Assembly: GCF_030272615.1 (NCBI RefSeq)
Contig: NC_081410.1
Span: 112,296,433-112,360,432 of the forward strand
Source of the DNA: Cryptomeria japonica
Lineage: Eukaryota > Streptophyta > Pinopsida > Cupressales > Cupressaceae
Direction: 5' to 3'
Length of the DNA: 64,000 nucleotides
A model generated the notes under the pieces. It had not been told where the DNA came from and did no database searches. It worked only from the letters and a program-made list of their open reading frames with translations. Each line of letters starts with the position of its first letter. The first letter of the stretch is position 1. Positions 11,109 through 21,988 of this stretch are shown here, in pieces. The position numbers and the translations under genes were made by a program.

Positions 11109-13139
11109 GTTTGAAGTACATTTTTGTGGGTAAAAAGTGTGTGGTTGAGAATGAGATGAATGAAAAAGTGTATGTGTGATCCCTTCTTATAGTTTCAAGA
11201 TGGTTATGATGATGATAATGAGTTGAAGTGTTTGTGGATGTCTGATCTCCTACACTAAAGGTTGGGTATCAACAAAGTCCTCTTTAGAATTGCTTGTTTT
11301 TGATGTCTTAATATTTGTGAGATGAGGTGTAGCAAGGTTTGTGCTCTTGCAAATGTAAGCTACCTAATAATGAGGGGATGCACTCATGGACTAGTTTTAA
11401 CCTATCTAGATGTTTAGTAATGCCTCCTTTAGGATGTTTGATCCTAGATGTAGAGACACCCTAGAAAGTAGTTTTTTTGGTATGATAAGCAATATCTGAA
11501 AGGACTAAGGACAATATCTCTTTGTGTTGAGAGTTGAGTGAATTTGTGATGTGTTTTGGAATGAGTGTGAATTTTGGAATTTTCTGCTAAGGGACTATGA
11601 ATTTGTTTGGAAATGATTTGGAAGTGAGAAAGATGGAAGAAAATGTATGAGGATTATGTGAATCTAGGAATCTCTAGTAAGTGATTGCGGGTTGTGGAAT
11701 GTATGATGAAGGAATGCGTTGATCGTGATTGTGATGATAGGATAGAGCCCTTCTTTGAAAGAAAGCTTGTGATACAAGTGGTTCTAATTCAAAGTCATCG
11801 GTAAAACCGTGATGAAAATCATGATATCGATGGATGAAAGTGCGATGTTTCAACAACAACTTACGGTTTTTGTATAAGAAACTTATCCTTTTTTGGGTTT
11901 TCTTTTAAGTTTGCTTCTTGTTGGTTTTTTTATAAATTGAATTTTTGATGTATTTGAGAGATTTCCAAACACAAAGCATGGGTATCTTTTTGCAAAAATG
12001 CATGGAGTTGTTTTGTTGAGATTGTTGTTGGGGTGGAACTTGCTTCAATTTTTTGGATCTTTTGACAAGAAAATACGTTAAGCACACAAGCACATATTCT
12101 TGCCCTTTTTCAATAAAGGCACAACAAGTGTGGGTCTAAATCAACCTAATCATGAAATTTTTGACCCTTATAAATGTATGTATGTTCCTAGGCCTAAAGT
12201 TGGCCCAAATTCTCACTGGTATGAAACAAGATGAAGACAACTCAAACACTATTTATCCCTAAGGTAATGGCCAGTTGCGATATTTTCAACCCACAACTTG
12301 ATATTTCTTTGACTTTGGTATCACATACCTTATGTATCATGTCGTGGAAAGTAAGGATGTGATATACTAAGTCTTGCGCGAGCATAATAGATAGGTGATC
12401 CGTATGATGGGGGAGTCACCACTTTCATCAAGCTACAAGTAGCCTTTCAAAAAGCCCTGTTTCTACTCAAGGAAATATGTATGGTGAGTATCTTGGGAGC
12501 AAAACCATATATTCTCTTGCACTAAACTTTTCACAAATATCCTCAATCAATAGAATGGGCGGGCTTCTAAAATAAGAGGTGTCTAGTAATGTTAGATGTC
12601 TTTGGATGTAAGTTCATTCTAGAGTGACTCACTTAAGATCCTTGTAACTCACAGTGGGGCCCATATGTCCTTTCGGCAAGTTACACTATAGGAATAACTA
12701 CACCCAAGCCTACAACTTTCTCTCTCACCTGATTTCTATAGTGGCTCGAAGGATTTACCACGCAAGGTCATCCCAAGAGTGATGTGTCTCTTGGTAGGCC
12801 TCTCTTAAAAATAGAAAATTTAGAGCGTTACTAACAATTTTCTCTTGCACCTAGGACCATGAGAGCCAAGGGAGAGGATAGTGTGTGTTAGAACTAGGAA
12901 CACTCTACAGATTTGCACAAGTGTGCCAAACACAAAAGACACTTGTTCTTTTTAACTTTTTTATTGCAATGTGATCTATTTGCTATTTGGAGATGTTGCT
13001 CCAACAGATATGGTGTTCTTTTTAGCCAAGATAAAAATTCTTTTGGACACTTGACAAAATTTCTTGGAAAGCAAAAACCTGGTCAACAAAAAGAAAATCG
13101 TGTAGAATTTGTAGCAAAAATTATGTGAGGTTCTTTTTA

Positions 13140-13288
13140 TGCACCAAACTGAAAATGAAGTGGATTTTAAGTGCACCAAAAGAATGAAGTTTATTTTTAA
13201 TTCCTTTGCCTAAAAATAAGAAAGATTAAGTTTGTTTTAAGCACCAAAGTGAAAGTGAGATTTATTTTAGTTGCACCAAAAGACCATG
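13140..13288. repeat. 105-bp tandem repeat array, left part
   Basis: Units contain TTTATTTTAATCCC, AAGATTAAGTTTG, AAGCACCAAAG and TTTTAGTTGCACCAAAA in order. About one and a half units lie here; the array resumes at 14,683 after an inserted solo LTR. It belongs to the G1 leader by position. Confidence 0.75.
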
Positions 13289-14682
13289 TGATGGTATGAT
13301 GAAAGAATAAGTATTCGGTGGTGAATCAGTAAACTGATACAAAATTCCCAATCTCAAATTCAAACTCACAAAGTAAACTTTCACTGTCAAGATCAATACT
13401 CAACATCAACCGGTTAATTGTTATAACAACTTAACAGTAAACAACTTCAATCTTGTAAACATCAAAATGCTTAATCATATATCAACATATTCCATCTCTC
13501 AATGCTTCTAGTTATCACGCCTTATCAGAAGTTAATCAAATCAACATATAAGATCATAACCACAAAAAACATTCACCACTTGACACAAATGTTTATAGGT
13601 GGAAAACCCAAATAGGTAAAAACTATGGTGAGATGAGACTCACAAGATAGCTATCTGAACTCTTTTGAAGTTCACCCTGTTAGGAGCCAAGCCTGTTAAA
13701 GCTTTTACAATAAGTCCTGTTAAGAACTGATCCTGTTAGGAATCATCTGGTTAAGGGATTTACAAAATGCCTTGATGAAAAGCAAATACCTTGTTAGGAG
13801 TAACCTCAGTAGAGGATTTGAGAATCCAAGCTAATGGATCACCTTGTTAGAGGATTTAAGAAGTAACCAAGCTTGTTAGAGCTTACTCGGTTAGGGGATT
13901 TCACTTCTGCTGTAATTGTTAGAAAACAACAGGTTTTCTTGATCTGTCTAAATAGCACTACATTTGCTTGATCAGATCCTTTTAAGCTTCAATTTGCCTT
14001 TACTCAAACTGCAAATCCATTCTCTGGTTAGGCAACCACACACTCAACTAATTTCTACCAACACTTTGCCAACAATTTCATCGACCTTAAATACAAATCA
14101 ATTAGGTTGGTAACACAACAAAAACCTAATTCTCTCATAGAGATTACAAACAAATCGGTTCAAGTGTGACGTTGGATTTACATAGAAATCTATACACATT
14201 CTTCAAGAAAATTCCAACCGCTCCATGATCACCGCTTCATCAGACTTTGTAACTCATCATGCGCTATGCATTAGATGCAATCCACTTTGCTCAGTCCCTA
14301 GACAATCAAACAAATGAACAAATGTGCGAAAACAATATGAACTAATCCTCATACAATGATCACACGTGTTGCCATCATTACCGCTCATCATTAGATCTTA
14401 AACCAACAAACTTGATTGGTTAGGATTTAACAAAAATAACCGGTAGGGTTTACCAATTACATTGCATAGAAAATGGTTTAACCTTATACACCGGTTTACC
14501 GGTTCAACTCACAAACTAACATACCAGTTTACAACATCTTCCTCAAAGCTCTTCCTACCAGTTACAAGACAATATCAATAACAATAACAATATCAGCAAT
14601 ATCATAAGTACCATTACCGATTCAATTGACATCAATGACAACATAACATATCATTAATGCAATCTTCATGCAAATGCCAACA
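13289..14682 (-). mobile_element. Solo LTR, Sirevirus/copia-like, with target duplication
   Basis: The 1,394-bp insert starts TG and ends CA and is flanked by the exact 5-bp direct repeat CCATG (13,284-13,288 and 14,683-14,687). It interrupts a tandem repeat that continues on both sides. Oriented on the minus strand it begins TGTTGGCATTTG. It shares with the S1 LTR the words GGTGAATCAGT near one edge and a GTGGAAA-CCC ... AAAAAC-ATGGTGAG block, so it is a relative of the Sirevirus-like LTRs. Inside are repeated CTGTTAGGA / TGTTAGAGGATTT words (13,670-13,900). No coding sequence. Solo LTRs arise by recombination between the two LTRs of an element. Confidence 0.88.
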
Positions 14683-14860
14683 CCATGAGGTTTATTTTAA
14701 TCCCTTTGTTTTGAAAAACATGAAAGATTAAGTTTGTTTTAAGCACCAAAGTAAAAGTGAAATTTATTTTAGTTGCACCAAAAAAACCATGAGGTTTATT
14801 TTAATCCCTTTTGTTTGAAAAAAACATGAAAGATTAATTTTAAACTCAAAGACTAAAAAG
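14683..14860. repeat. 105-bp tandem repeat array, right part
   Basis: It continues the array of 13,140-13,288: two units begin CCATGAGGTTTATTTTAATC at 14,683 and near 14,788. The second loses similarity after about 14,845. Confidence 0.8.
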
Positions 14861-15004
14861 TGTTTCTAATTTAAGTCCAAAACCTGCAACAAATTGTTAG
14901 ACCTGCAAAAAAAAATCACTCAAAAGGTTAGACAAGATGGTGGGCTTGACAATCCTAAAATTTTCATTTTTCTTACAATTATCAGCTCTCTGCCTAATAC
15001 AAAA

Positions 15005-15200
15005 GTGCTAATCTCCTAGAAGACATAAGTGCTAACAAAATTTAAAAGCGCTATAATAGAGAACATAAGCGCTAATATACTCAAACATGCTTATACTAAT
15101 CACTGAAGGCGCTAATATAAAACAAAAGCGCTACAACTTAGAGAAAATAGAGGTGTTAATTCAGGAAGAAAGCGTTGCTGCGTGAAATGAAAGCGCTATC
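15005..15200. repeat. Cluster of AGCGCTA words
   Basis: Variants of AAAGCGCTA(A/T) or AAGTGCTAA occur about nine times in 200 bases at irregular spacing. The core AGCGCT is its own complement. It lies in the G1 leader about 50 bases from the primer binding site. Confidence 0.7.
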
Positions 15201-15246
15201 CTGTGTGTGAAAATCCTGCAATTTCAAAAAAAGTTTGAGAAACAAA

Positions 15247-15287
15247 AGATCAGAAGGTTGCGTGTTCAATTCACGTCGGGTTCACCA
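15247..15287 (-). promoter_or_regulatory. G1 primer binding site, matching the 3' half of tRNA-Trp
   Basis: On the minus strand, two bases after the LTR end, the sequence begins TGGTGAACCCGACGTGAA, the exact complement of the 3' end of plant tRNA-Trp including CCA. Unusually the match continues for about 41 bases, to the 3' side of the anticodon, with one difference from the tRNA sequence I recall (position 57, G to A). It defines the 5' LTR boundary and the orientation of G1. Confidence 0.85.
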
Positions 15288-15289
15288 AA

Positions 15290-16657
15290 TGATGCCATGA
15301 AAACTAGATTAGTGGACTATAAAGAAATCATGTTAGTAAACTTTCAACCATAAGCATAACATGAAAATGAATCCATTTCAAAGCATATAAAAAAAGATTA
15401 ATAACAAAGCAAAGAGAAAAATAAAGAACTAGACAACTCTAATACTCCCTCCCTATGCTTGATGATGTTGGCTCTTCCTTGTTCCTCTCCTCTCCAAGTC
15501 CCAAATGAGTGTAGCTATTAGCTTTTAGTACTATCCATGGATGCCATATGAAGATTCAAGATGGTTGTAAATGAAAATAAATGCTTTTTCAAGTGTAAAA
15601 TATTTTCTATGAGAAAGTTCCTAATTAATGTCTACGTGAATTTTAATATAACAACAATGCTCAAATTCTTTCCTCCTCTTTTTTGCTTGGGGAATGAGGT
15701 CCTTTTATAGGAAAAATGTTGATTGAATGGACAAGATTGAGTGGGCTTGTGAAAGGTCAAGATTGATGGGTTTTGGATCCATGTAATGGCTTTCAACTCA
15801 ATCCCATGATGGCAAGTGTCAACATGAGATGGCTTGAGAGGAGAGGGAAGAAGCATTAAATGCTTGAGATGACATGAGGGTTACCCTAGGAGGGCTTGGT
15901 TAGGCTTGAGTTAGTGGATAAAGCTTTTATCCAATGGATAATGCTTTTATCCAATGGATAAACTCTTGTGCAAGAGTTAATGGAGATAACCATGGTCAAA
16001 GCAATAAATGCTTGAAGAGACTCATGAGTTAAATGAGGGTTTAGTTAGATGGAAAGTCTCTAACCATGTGGGGAAGTTGAGTTAACCATTAATGGTTATG
16101 TAAGAGCCATAAAGGCTTTGAAAGACCTTGGGGTTTAAATTGTTGAAAAATAAAAGCCTTTAATGCATTTCAAAGACTTTTAGGTATTTTTGAGAAGTGA
16201 CCTTTGTTTGCGAATGTGCAAATGATTAGAGAGGGGGATTAGGCTAATTAGAAGGGGTTAGAAGATTCTAGAAGGGGGTTAGAAGAGTCTAGAAGAAAGT
16301 TAGTGAGCAAGTGGGTGAGGATAAAAGAAGATTTTAATTAAAATAAAATTCATTTATTTCAACTAAAATTGTGCAACTTGCATTTGTAGGAGAATGCAAG
16401 TGGGAGGGTTTTAGAGATTTAAATAAATATTTATCTATTTAAATGTGGAGAGGGGTTAATTAAACAAATATGCTTTATTCATTTAATTAATTGTTAGAAT
16501 ATTATTTAATCAATTAAATTAAATAAATTGAATAATTTATTTAATTAATAGAAGAAGAGGTTTAAGATGAATTTAATTAACTATTGATTGATAGTTTAAA
16601 TAATCAAATAAATACTAAATATTCATTCAATTAAGTGGACAGATTTGGGTGTCTACA
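15290..16657 (-). repeat. G1 5' LTR
   Basis: On the minus strand it starts TGTAGACACCCAAATC (16,657) and ends TGGCATCA (15,290), followed by two bases and the primer binding site. Its length is about 1.37 kb. The start TGTAGACACC is common in plant gypsy LTRs. The upper boundary could be two bases higher (TGTGTAGACACC). No second copy in the window, so length and boundary rest on the TG...CA rule and the primer site. Confidence 0.72.
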
Positions 16658-17290
16658 CAATCATTTCAATTTTCCTCTTCAAGGAGATGATCCTTCTCAT
16701 GGGGTGAGAAGTCGTTAGATCACGAGGAACAAAACTCAACATCCTTTGCATAATATAAGTTGGGAGGTTTAGTGGTCCCCTCCTCCTCAAGGAGTATTGA
16801 AAATTAATATTGATGGTTCATTCCAGGGGAATCTTGGTCATGTTGGTATTGGCAGGGTTAGGAGGGATAGCTCGGGGGTTATCTAGTTAATTTTTTTCTT
16901 TTATAAGGGTCTTCATATGAATAATTATATGGAGGCTCTTGCCATTTTGTGTGTTGTGGAGAGTAGTTGTCTTCTTGGCTTGAAACAAATGATTTGTGAT
17001 TCTCATTCTCAAGTGTTGGTTACTTTGTTGCAGGATTAGTGTTTAGATGATGTTAGTTGGCATCTAGATCTTGTTATTAGATATATTCTTCAGTTGTGTG
17101 ATTCTCTAGAATTTGTTACTTTTATAAACATACAAGGGAATGGAATGGAGTGGTAGATTGTCTGACCAAATGGGCCTATGATCATACTCAAGGTTGGTAT
17201 ATTTTGGATCAATTTCAATTACCTTTGGAATTGTCTCATATGTCACTACAACTAGTGGATTTGGACGAGGCTATGTAGTGCTATTTCTTT
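16658..17290 (+). pseudogene. LINE RNase H domain remnant
   Basis: In one frame from about 16,795 the DNA reads KINIDGSFQGNLGHVGIGRV, then a stop, then MEALAILCVVESSCLLGLK and ICDSHSQVLV: the Asp, Glu and Asp of an RNase H fold as found at the end of plant L1-type LINE polymerases. Further on EFVTF, a frame break and LDEAM close the domain near 17,278. The relic starts abruptly at the G1 LTR edge, so G1 probably inserted into this LINE. Upstream polymerase parts are not in the window. Confidence 0.7.
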
Positions 17291-20200
17291 GCTAGGATGT
17301 TGGCGTTCTTTCTTTGTATTTCTCTTTGTTTTGAATAAATTTTTACTCCTCTTTTAGTGAAATTGGTGGTAGAAAACCATCCTAAACTATTATGTATGCC
17401 ATTGAAAGGGAGCCATATGATTTCTTGAAAACATATAAATATATCAATTTGATATCTAAAGAATGCTAAGGTTAAATTAAAAAATTAAGCACCCACATTT
17501 CAAAATGAGAAAATATTGACAATATATTCAATATGATGTTTGCATTGTTTGATTTGAAATATTAATTGATTTTATTTTTATGCTTACATGATATACAACA
17601 TATAATTGTACAATGTATTAAGAAAAACCTCCCCCATTTATAATTGGATGGTACGTGGCAACACAATATTAATGATGTGGAGATGGACCCATACGAGCTA
17701 TATTCATACCCCTCAACCAATAGAATTAGGACATATCAAGTGAATTGGCATTCAAGAAAGAAACCTATTAGGATTATTACATATTTAGAAAATCAAACCA
17801 TGTTTATTGACACATGATCCATAATTTGATATAGAAATATTAGTCATGGAGGAAAACATGGACAATTTTTTTTTTTGAATATAATACTAGTAAACACATT
17901 CAAATTTTTTCCTCACTAAAATATCAAAGCAATTTGAGGATGTAGTATGATTTTATTTTTTTTGAATAAATTGGAAACTAGGAGTAGGAAAAGAAGAAAC
18001 TAAAAGATCAAAAAATTAAATAGCATGAGAAAAAAACAATTATAATATGGTAAAAATGGTGCAATGGGTTGAAGGATTTTGACAAATAGATAAAGAAGCT
18101 AAGAAAATATTTGTAATGATGTTCAATATTTTGAAAATTGACCATAGATAACCATGCAACAAAAGATTCAAATAGACATAGTGGAAAACAAAATTCTACA
18201 ACTTTTATTAAGCTATTATATTGATGAGAAGGCAACAGACTAGAAGGAGGTAACCTTGAATTAACCAATCTCTAAGGCATACAAACTCAACCGGTAATCC
18301 CTAATTCCAAAGACCCTTACACAACACCAAATCATGGAATGGTTCAATGACACCAAACAACACCTTGGAAAACCCAAAGGCTCCACTATGTCCACTTACA
18401 GACAACTAACACTTCTCAAGCTCTTGTGTGACTACCCACACCTTTGCATATAATGAGTGGGCTACTACTAGGCTTAAGGGTTTGAATGGCCCACTTGACC
18501 AATTCAAAACAATGACCCTTGGAGGGGTGTTATCACATCATCTTAACACAAATGAAACAATATTTCATGGTTTAGGTTCATCAGAACATCAATTTTGACT
18601 CACTCACCCACAAACTGAACCGATTGCTATTAAGCCTCTATTTGAAGGAATTGGGTGATAAATTTTGACACCCTGAGGATCTAGGAAAACAAATTATATT
18701 TTCAAATACCATTTGGGATTTCTCAACAATATCTCAGTTTTCGGTACCTGACCAACTTGCAGATATTCCAACCAGGACTGCACTAACAGACCTAATAGGG
18801 CTATTAGACCTATTTGACTGAACGCCTTCCACAAAATGGTTTGGTTCTCCTAATGGGTGACCATCACTGACCATGAAATGTTATGTAAACCTCCAAAGTA
18901 CTCTTCTACCACATTAAAACCCTTTTCTAGTGCTCTACCACTCAATTCTCACACACTGCACTCATCAAACCGGTCTGTCACATAGAGATGCCAGACCTAG
19001 GGTTAGTTCTCCATCCTCTTCTCCTTGTTGTATCCTCGTAATGGATTTTAGAACTGACATATGATACATTGGCCTATCATCTCCTATAACGACATAGTGT
19101 TCAGTTAAGGATTGATAGGCCAAAACCCATTATTGCAATCAACCCTAGGGGTTTAAGGGTTTTAGGCTAACCAATAGAGATTTTCTTGTAGAATGGGGTA
19201 GCGATCACTTCAAAACTTCACACTAAAAGATAAAAAAAGGTAAAACAATCTAGTTATAGGATCTATTCCATGAGCATTCTTTCCAATCCACCTTCAGTAT
19301 GCAAGCAACATAAGTTAGACGATTTTTTCCAAGTTTCCAATAGTTCTTGATGCTTCAATTTCTTTCCAAATCAACAAAAACCAACCTACATCCTTCAGTG
19401 TTTGGGGCCTTTAAATATATTTGCCAAATGACCACAACCTCCTACAACTATTTTTCAAACTGTCTGACCGTTGGAGAAGCACGACTTACAAAAAGTGCAA
19501 AATTGTCATGACAACAAATTGACAACATGACAACTTTTGTATAATTCAACCAACTTAGACTCTAGACTATCATAGACCCCCAAAATGATTACATTTGATT
19601 CTAAAACATCAAAAAAATGACTCAAATAGACTTGTGGTCACTTGATCCCTCAATTTAGACCATTTTGCCCCTAATTGACTCAATTTGCTCTACCAGAGCC
19701 TAGATGACAATTTGACCCAAACATGGACAAACTTGTCACACTCCTAGGACATTGAATTACAAAAAGGACCCATAGGGTCTTATTACATTCCTTCTAGGAA
19801 AATAGAAAATCATCTTGTTCTTGGTTCATGCCTTCATAGGTAGGTGCTCCTGCACCATATATAATACATGACCTAGATGGATCATAGTGATATAAATTTA
19901 GAAGCCTACAATTTTAATGTAGGAAATTGAGTAAATACGAAATAAAATTAATTACCCAAATTAAGGAGATAAGTTAAAAAATACACATCCATTTGCATTT
20001 GTTATCAATTTCTCTCCCACAAATTAAGTAAATGAATACTCTTTTCAGACTTTCTAATTTGATGAGTGTAGAAATGTCTTTGATTTAAATCAGAGTTTGT
20101 GCATAGTATCTTCAATAGACTATTTTATAATGTGATACTATTTATTATAAGATCGATAATATATTAAAATTGTTTGAATTCACAATTCAAATGCCAACTT

Positions 20201-20850
20201 TTTTTTTTCTTAAATTTTTGGGCTTAATGAATTTAATTTAAAGCCTAAAAGGGTAGACAAGTCTATTCTAATTAGGTTGAATACTTTAAAAGAAACCAAA
20301 ATCTAATTCTTATAAGATCAACACTATGGATAAAGAAAAATTATATTACGGAAGTATCAACTAATGTGTACTATCTTCTAATAGTGGAATATGTATTAAG
20401 CCAAGAATTTAGGGAATGTTCCTACCTATAGATAATCTATACTAGTACTATAAAGTACTACATATCAAGTGAATTAATTTATAAAATAATAAAAAAAATG
20501 TATTAAATTTAAGTGTCATACCAAATCATATGTGATATGTATATCTATGTTCATGGTATGAAAAAATAAATATAATTTTGATGATATTAATAGTGAGATG
20601 AATGATTCTACCTTAAGATGTGTGTATGCATGAGTATTTAATTCATTCATCCTTAATTTGCTACACTAGTTCTAGTTTCCTTCTCATTGTATCACTTTGG
20701 AGTTAACTTTATAAGATATTTAATATAGACCATGGGTCTTTATCTTATTTTAAATAGTTGATTCCCTTGCTAGTACTCTATTTTGTAGGTACATAATGAG
20801 AAATTATATAATTATAGAAGTTTATAGAGAATAATACTTCAAGAAAATGG
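17291..20850. other. 3.6 kb without recognisable features
   Basis: AT-rich, with no reading frame above about 90 codons and no domain resemblance. The portion 18,270-19,860 is somewhat less AT-rich, with CCGGT and CCACTT words, and could be an old LTR, but no boundary or partner copy was seen. Confidence 0.6.
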
Positions 20851-20950
20851 TGTTAGACAGTTCAGATAACCGGAAGACAACTGAGAGGAGGGGGGAGTGA
20901 ATCAGTTGTCACAGATTATAGGAACCATTAGCAATTTAAACTTTAATACT
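20851..20950 (-). repeat. S2 3' LTR, first fragment
   Basis: Starts TGTTAGACAG and contains GGAAGACAACTGAGAGGAGG then GTGAATCAGTTGTC, closely like the start of the S1 LTR (GGAGACAACTGAGAGG ... GTGAATCAGTTGTC at 33,768). It is cut at 20,950 by the 5' LTR of G2. The remainder is inferred to be the LTR piece ending at 50,509. Confidence 0.7.
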
Positions 20951-21039
20951 TGTTAGTCCACCCGCAATTTTTCCCTTTTTCAATATTCAAATTTGTGGGT
21001 TGCCTTTTGTGCTTTTACTTCCATCGGGTCACATGTTCT

Positions 21040-21470
21040 CCTCGTACTTGAACTATTAAACTCTTTTTGTCAAGATGTTCAAATGGTTCAAGGTTCAGAG
21101 CGCGATTTAAAAAGAAAGTTGTGTCGGTCTTTGTCATAGTGTGACAAGCGCGCCTTTTGTTTTCAGTCATTGAAGTTTTGAACCCGTTGAACCAAATTTG
21201 AAGAAGTTCAATGTTCAAGGTTCAAGATGCCTTTTTGTGAGTCACGTCAATGTATGGTTATATGATGAGCGCGAGTCTTTTTACGTTGAGTTGATATGTG
21301 GTCTTGAACCTTGAACCAAATTTCAAGTGGTTCAAAGTTCACTTTAAATAGTCCTTTTCTTTTGCCGCTCGTTCCCGGTGTTATTTGTGTGCCGCCCATT
21401 ACTATTTATTTCTTAAGAGAACTTTAACCATTGAACCTTGTGTTCAAGTGGTTCAAGGTTCATAAGTTCA
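21040..21470. repeat. Cluster of GGTTCAAGGTTC direct and inverted repeats in the G2 LTR
   Basis: About a dozen GGTTCAA / TTGAACC words occur in both orientations. One pair around 21,304-21,340 (GAACCTTGAACC, then GGTTCAAAGTTC) forms a 12-bp stem with one mismatch and an 11-base loop. The cluster is repeated in the second LTR at about 46,460-46,890. Confidence 0.8.
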
Positions 21471-21988
21471 TTTCAACTAATCCGAAAAGCTTTTTGGTGG
21501 AAAAAAAAGCAGTGCAACAAGAAGGAATATTCCCTTATTTGGATTTTTGAAATTCTAAATGTGGAAAGTAATCATGAAAATATCAAATTGCCTGTGCGGA
21601 AGTGATGGGTAATTAAGAAGGTGTCAGGTTTGTCATTTCATCGTTACTTCGCATGCTTGAGTAAATCATGATGAAGCGTGTGCAACCCTATTGATATTTG
21701 CTCGTCTAATTAAAAGAAAAATGTATGAGTTTATTTCCATATTTAGGAAGGTCGTAGTTGCCATATTTCAATTAATTGGAGGCACCGAAGGTAAATCCAG
21801 CTCTGTTCTCTAGAAGAATTTCCAGTTTTCACGGTGTTATCGGGTAAGTTCAGTTGTCTTCTCCTATGTTGTGTTTCTTTGTGCATTGAATTTTTATCAG
21901 TATAGAAAAGGGGAAAATCTGAAAAATTGTTGGGGTAGCATAGTGTATTGCTGTTAGAATTTCTTGGTTAACGGAATAACTAGTTAAA

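Larger units (their letters stand above)
11109..15246 (-). other. G1 leader, about 2.7 kb without its solo-LTR insertion
   Basis: Between the primer site and the gag ATG there is no open frame with recognisable content. It contains a tandem repeat of about 105 bp split by a solo LTR, and near the primer site a cluster of AGCGCTA words. Long leaders occur in Tat elements. Signals for packaging or translation could lie here but none can be assigned from this sequence. Confidence 0.5.
3914..16657 (-). mobile_element. G1: decayed Tat-like Ty3/gypsy LTR retrotransposon
   Basis: Read on the minus strand the order is LTR (16,657-15,290), tRNA-Trp primer site, long leader, gag, protease, G-patch region, RT, RNase H, archaeal-type RNase H and integrase. 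The combination of a second RNase H after the first and integrase last is the Tat arrangement in the Ty3/gypsy superfamily. All coding parts carry stops or frameshifts. The 3' LTR was not found: nothing below 3,914 resembles the 15,290-16,657 LTR, so the 3' end is probably deleted or replaced. A solo LTR is inserted in its leader at 13,289-14,682. Confidence 0.8.

Noticed and set aside
15005-15200. CRISPR-like array from repeated AGCGCTA words
   Set aside because: The words are short, irregularly spaced and lie in a plant retroelement leader; no repeat-spacer pattern exists.
15247-15287. A tRNA-Trp gene or tRNA-derived SINE
   Set aside because: Only the 3' half is present, CCA is included (not encoded in plant nuclear tRNA genes), and it abuts an LTR end, so a primer binding site is the better reading.
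17291-20850. A host gene in the 3.6-kb featureless stretch
   Set aside because: No open frame over about 90 codons, no splice-consistent coding pattern and no domain words on either strand.
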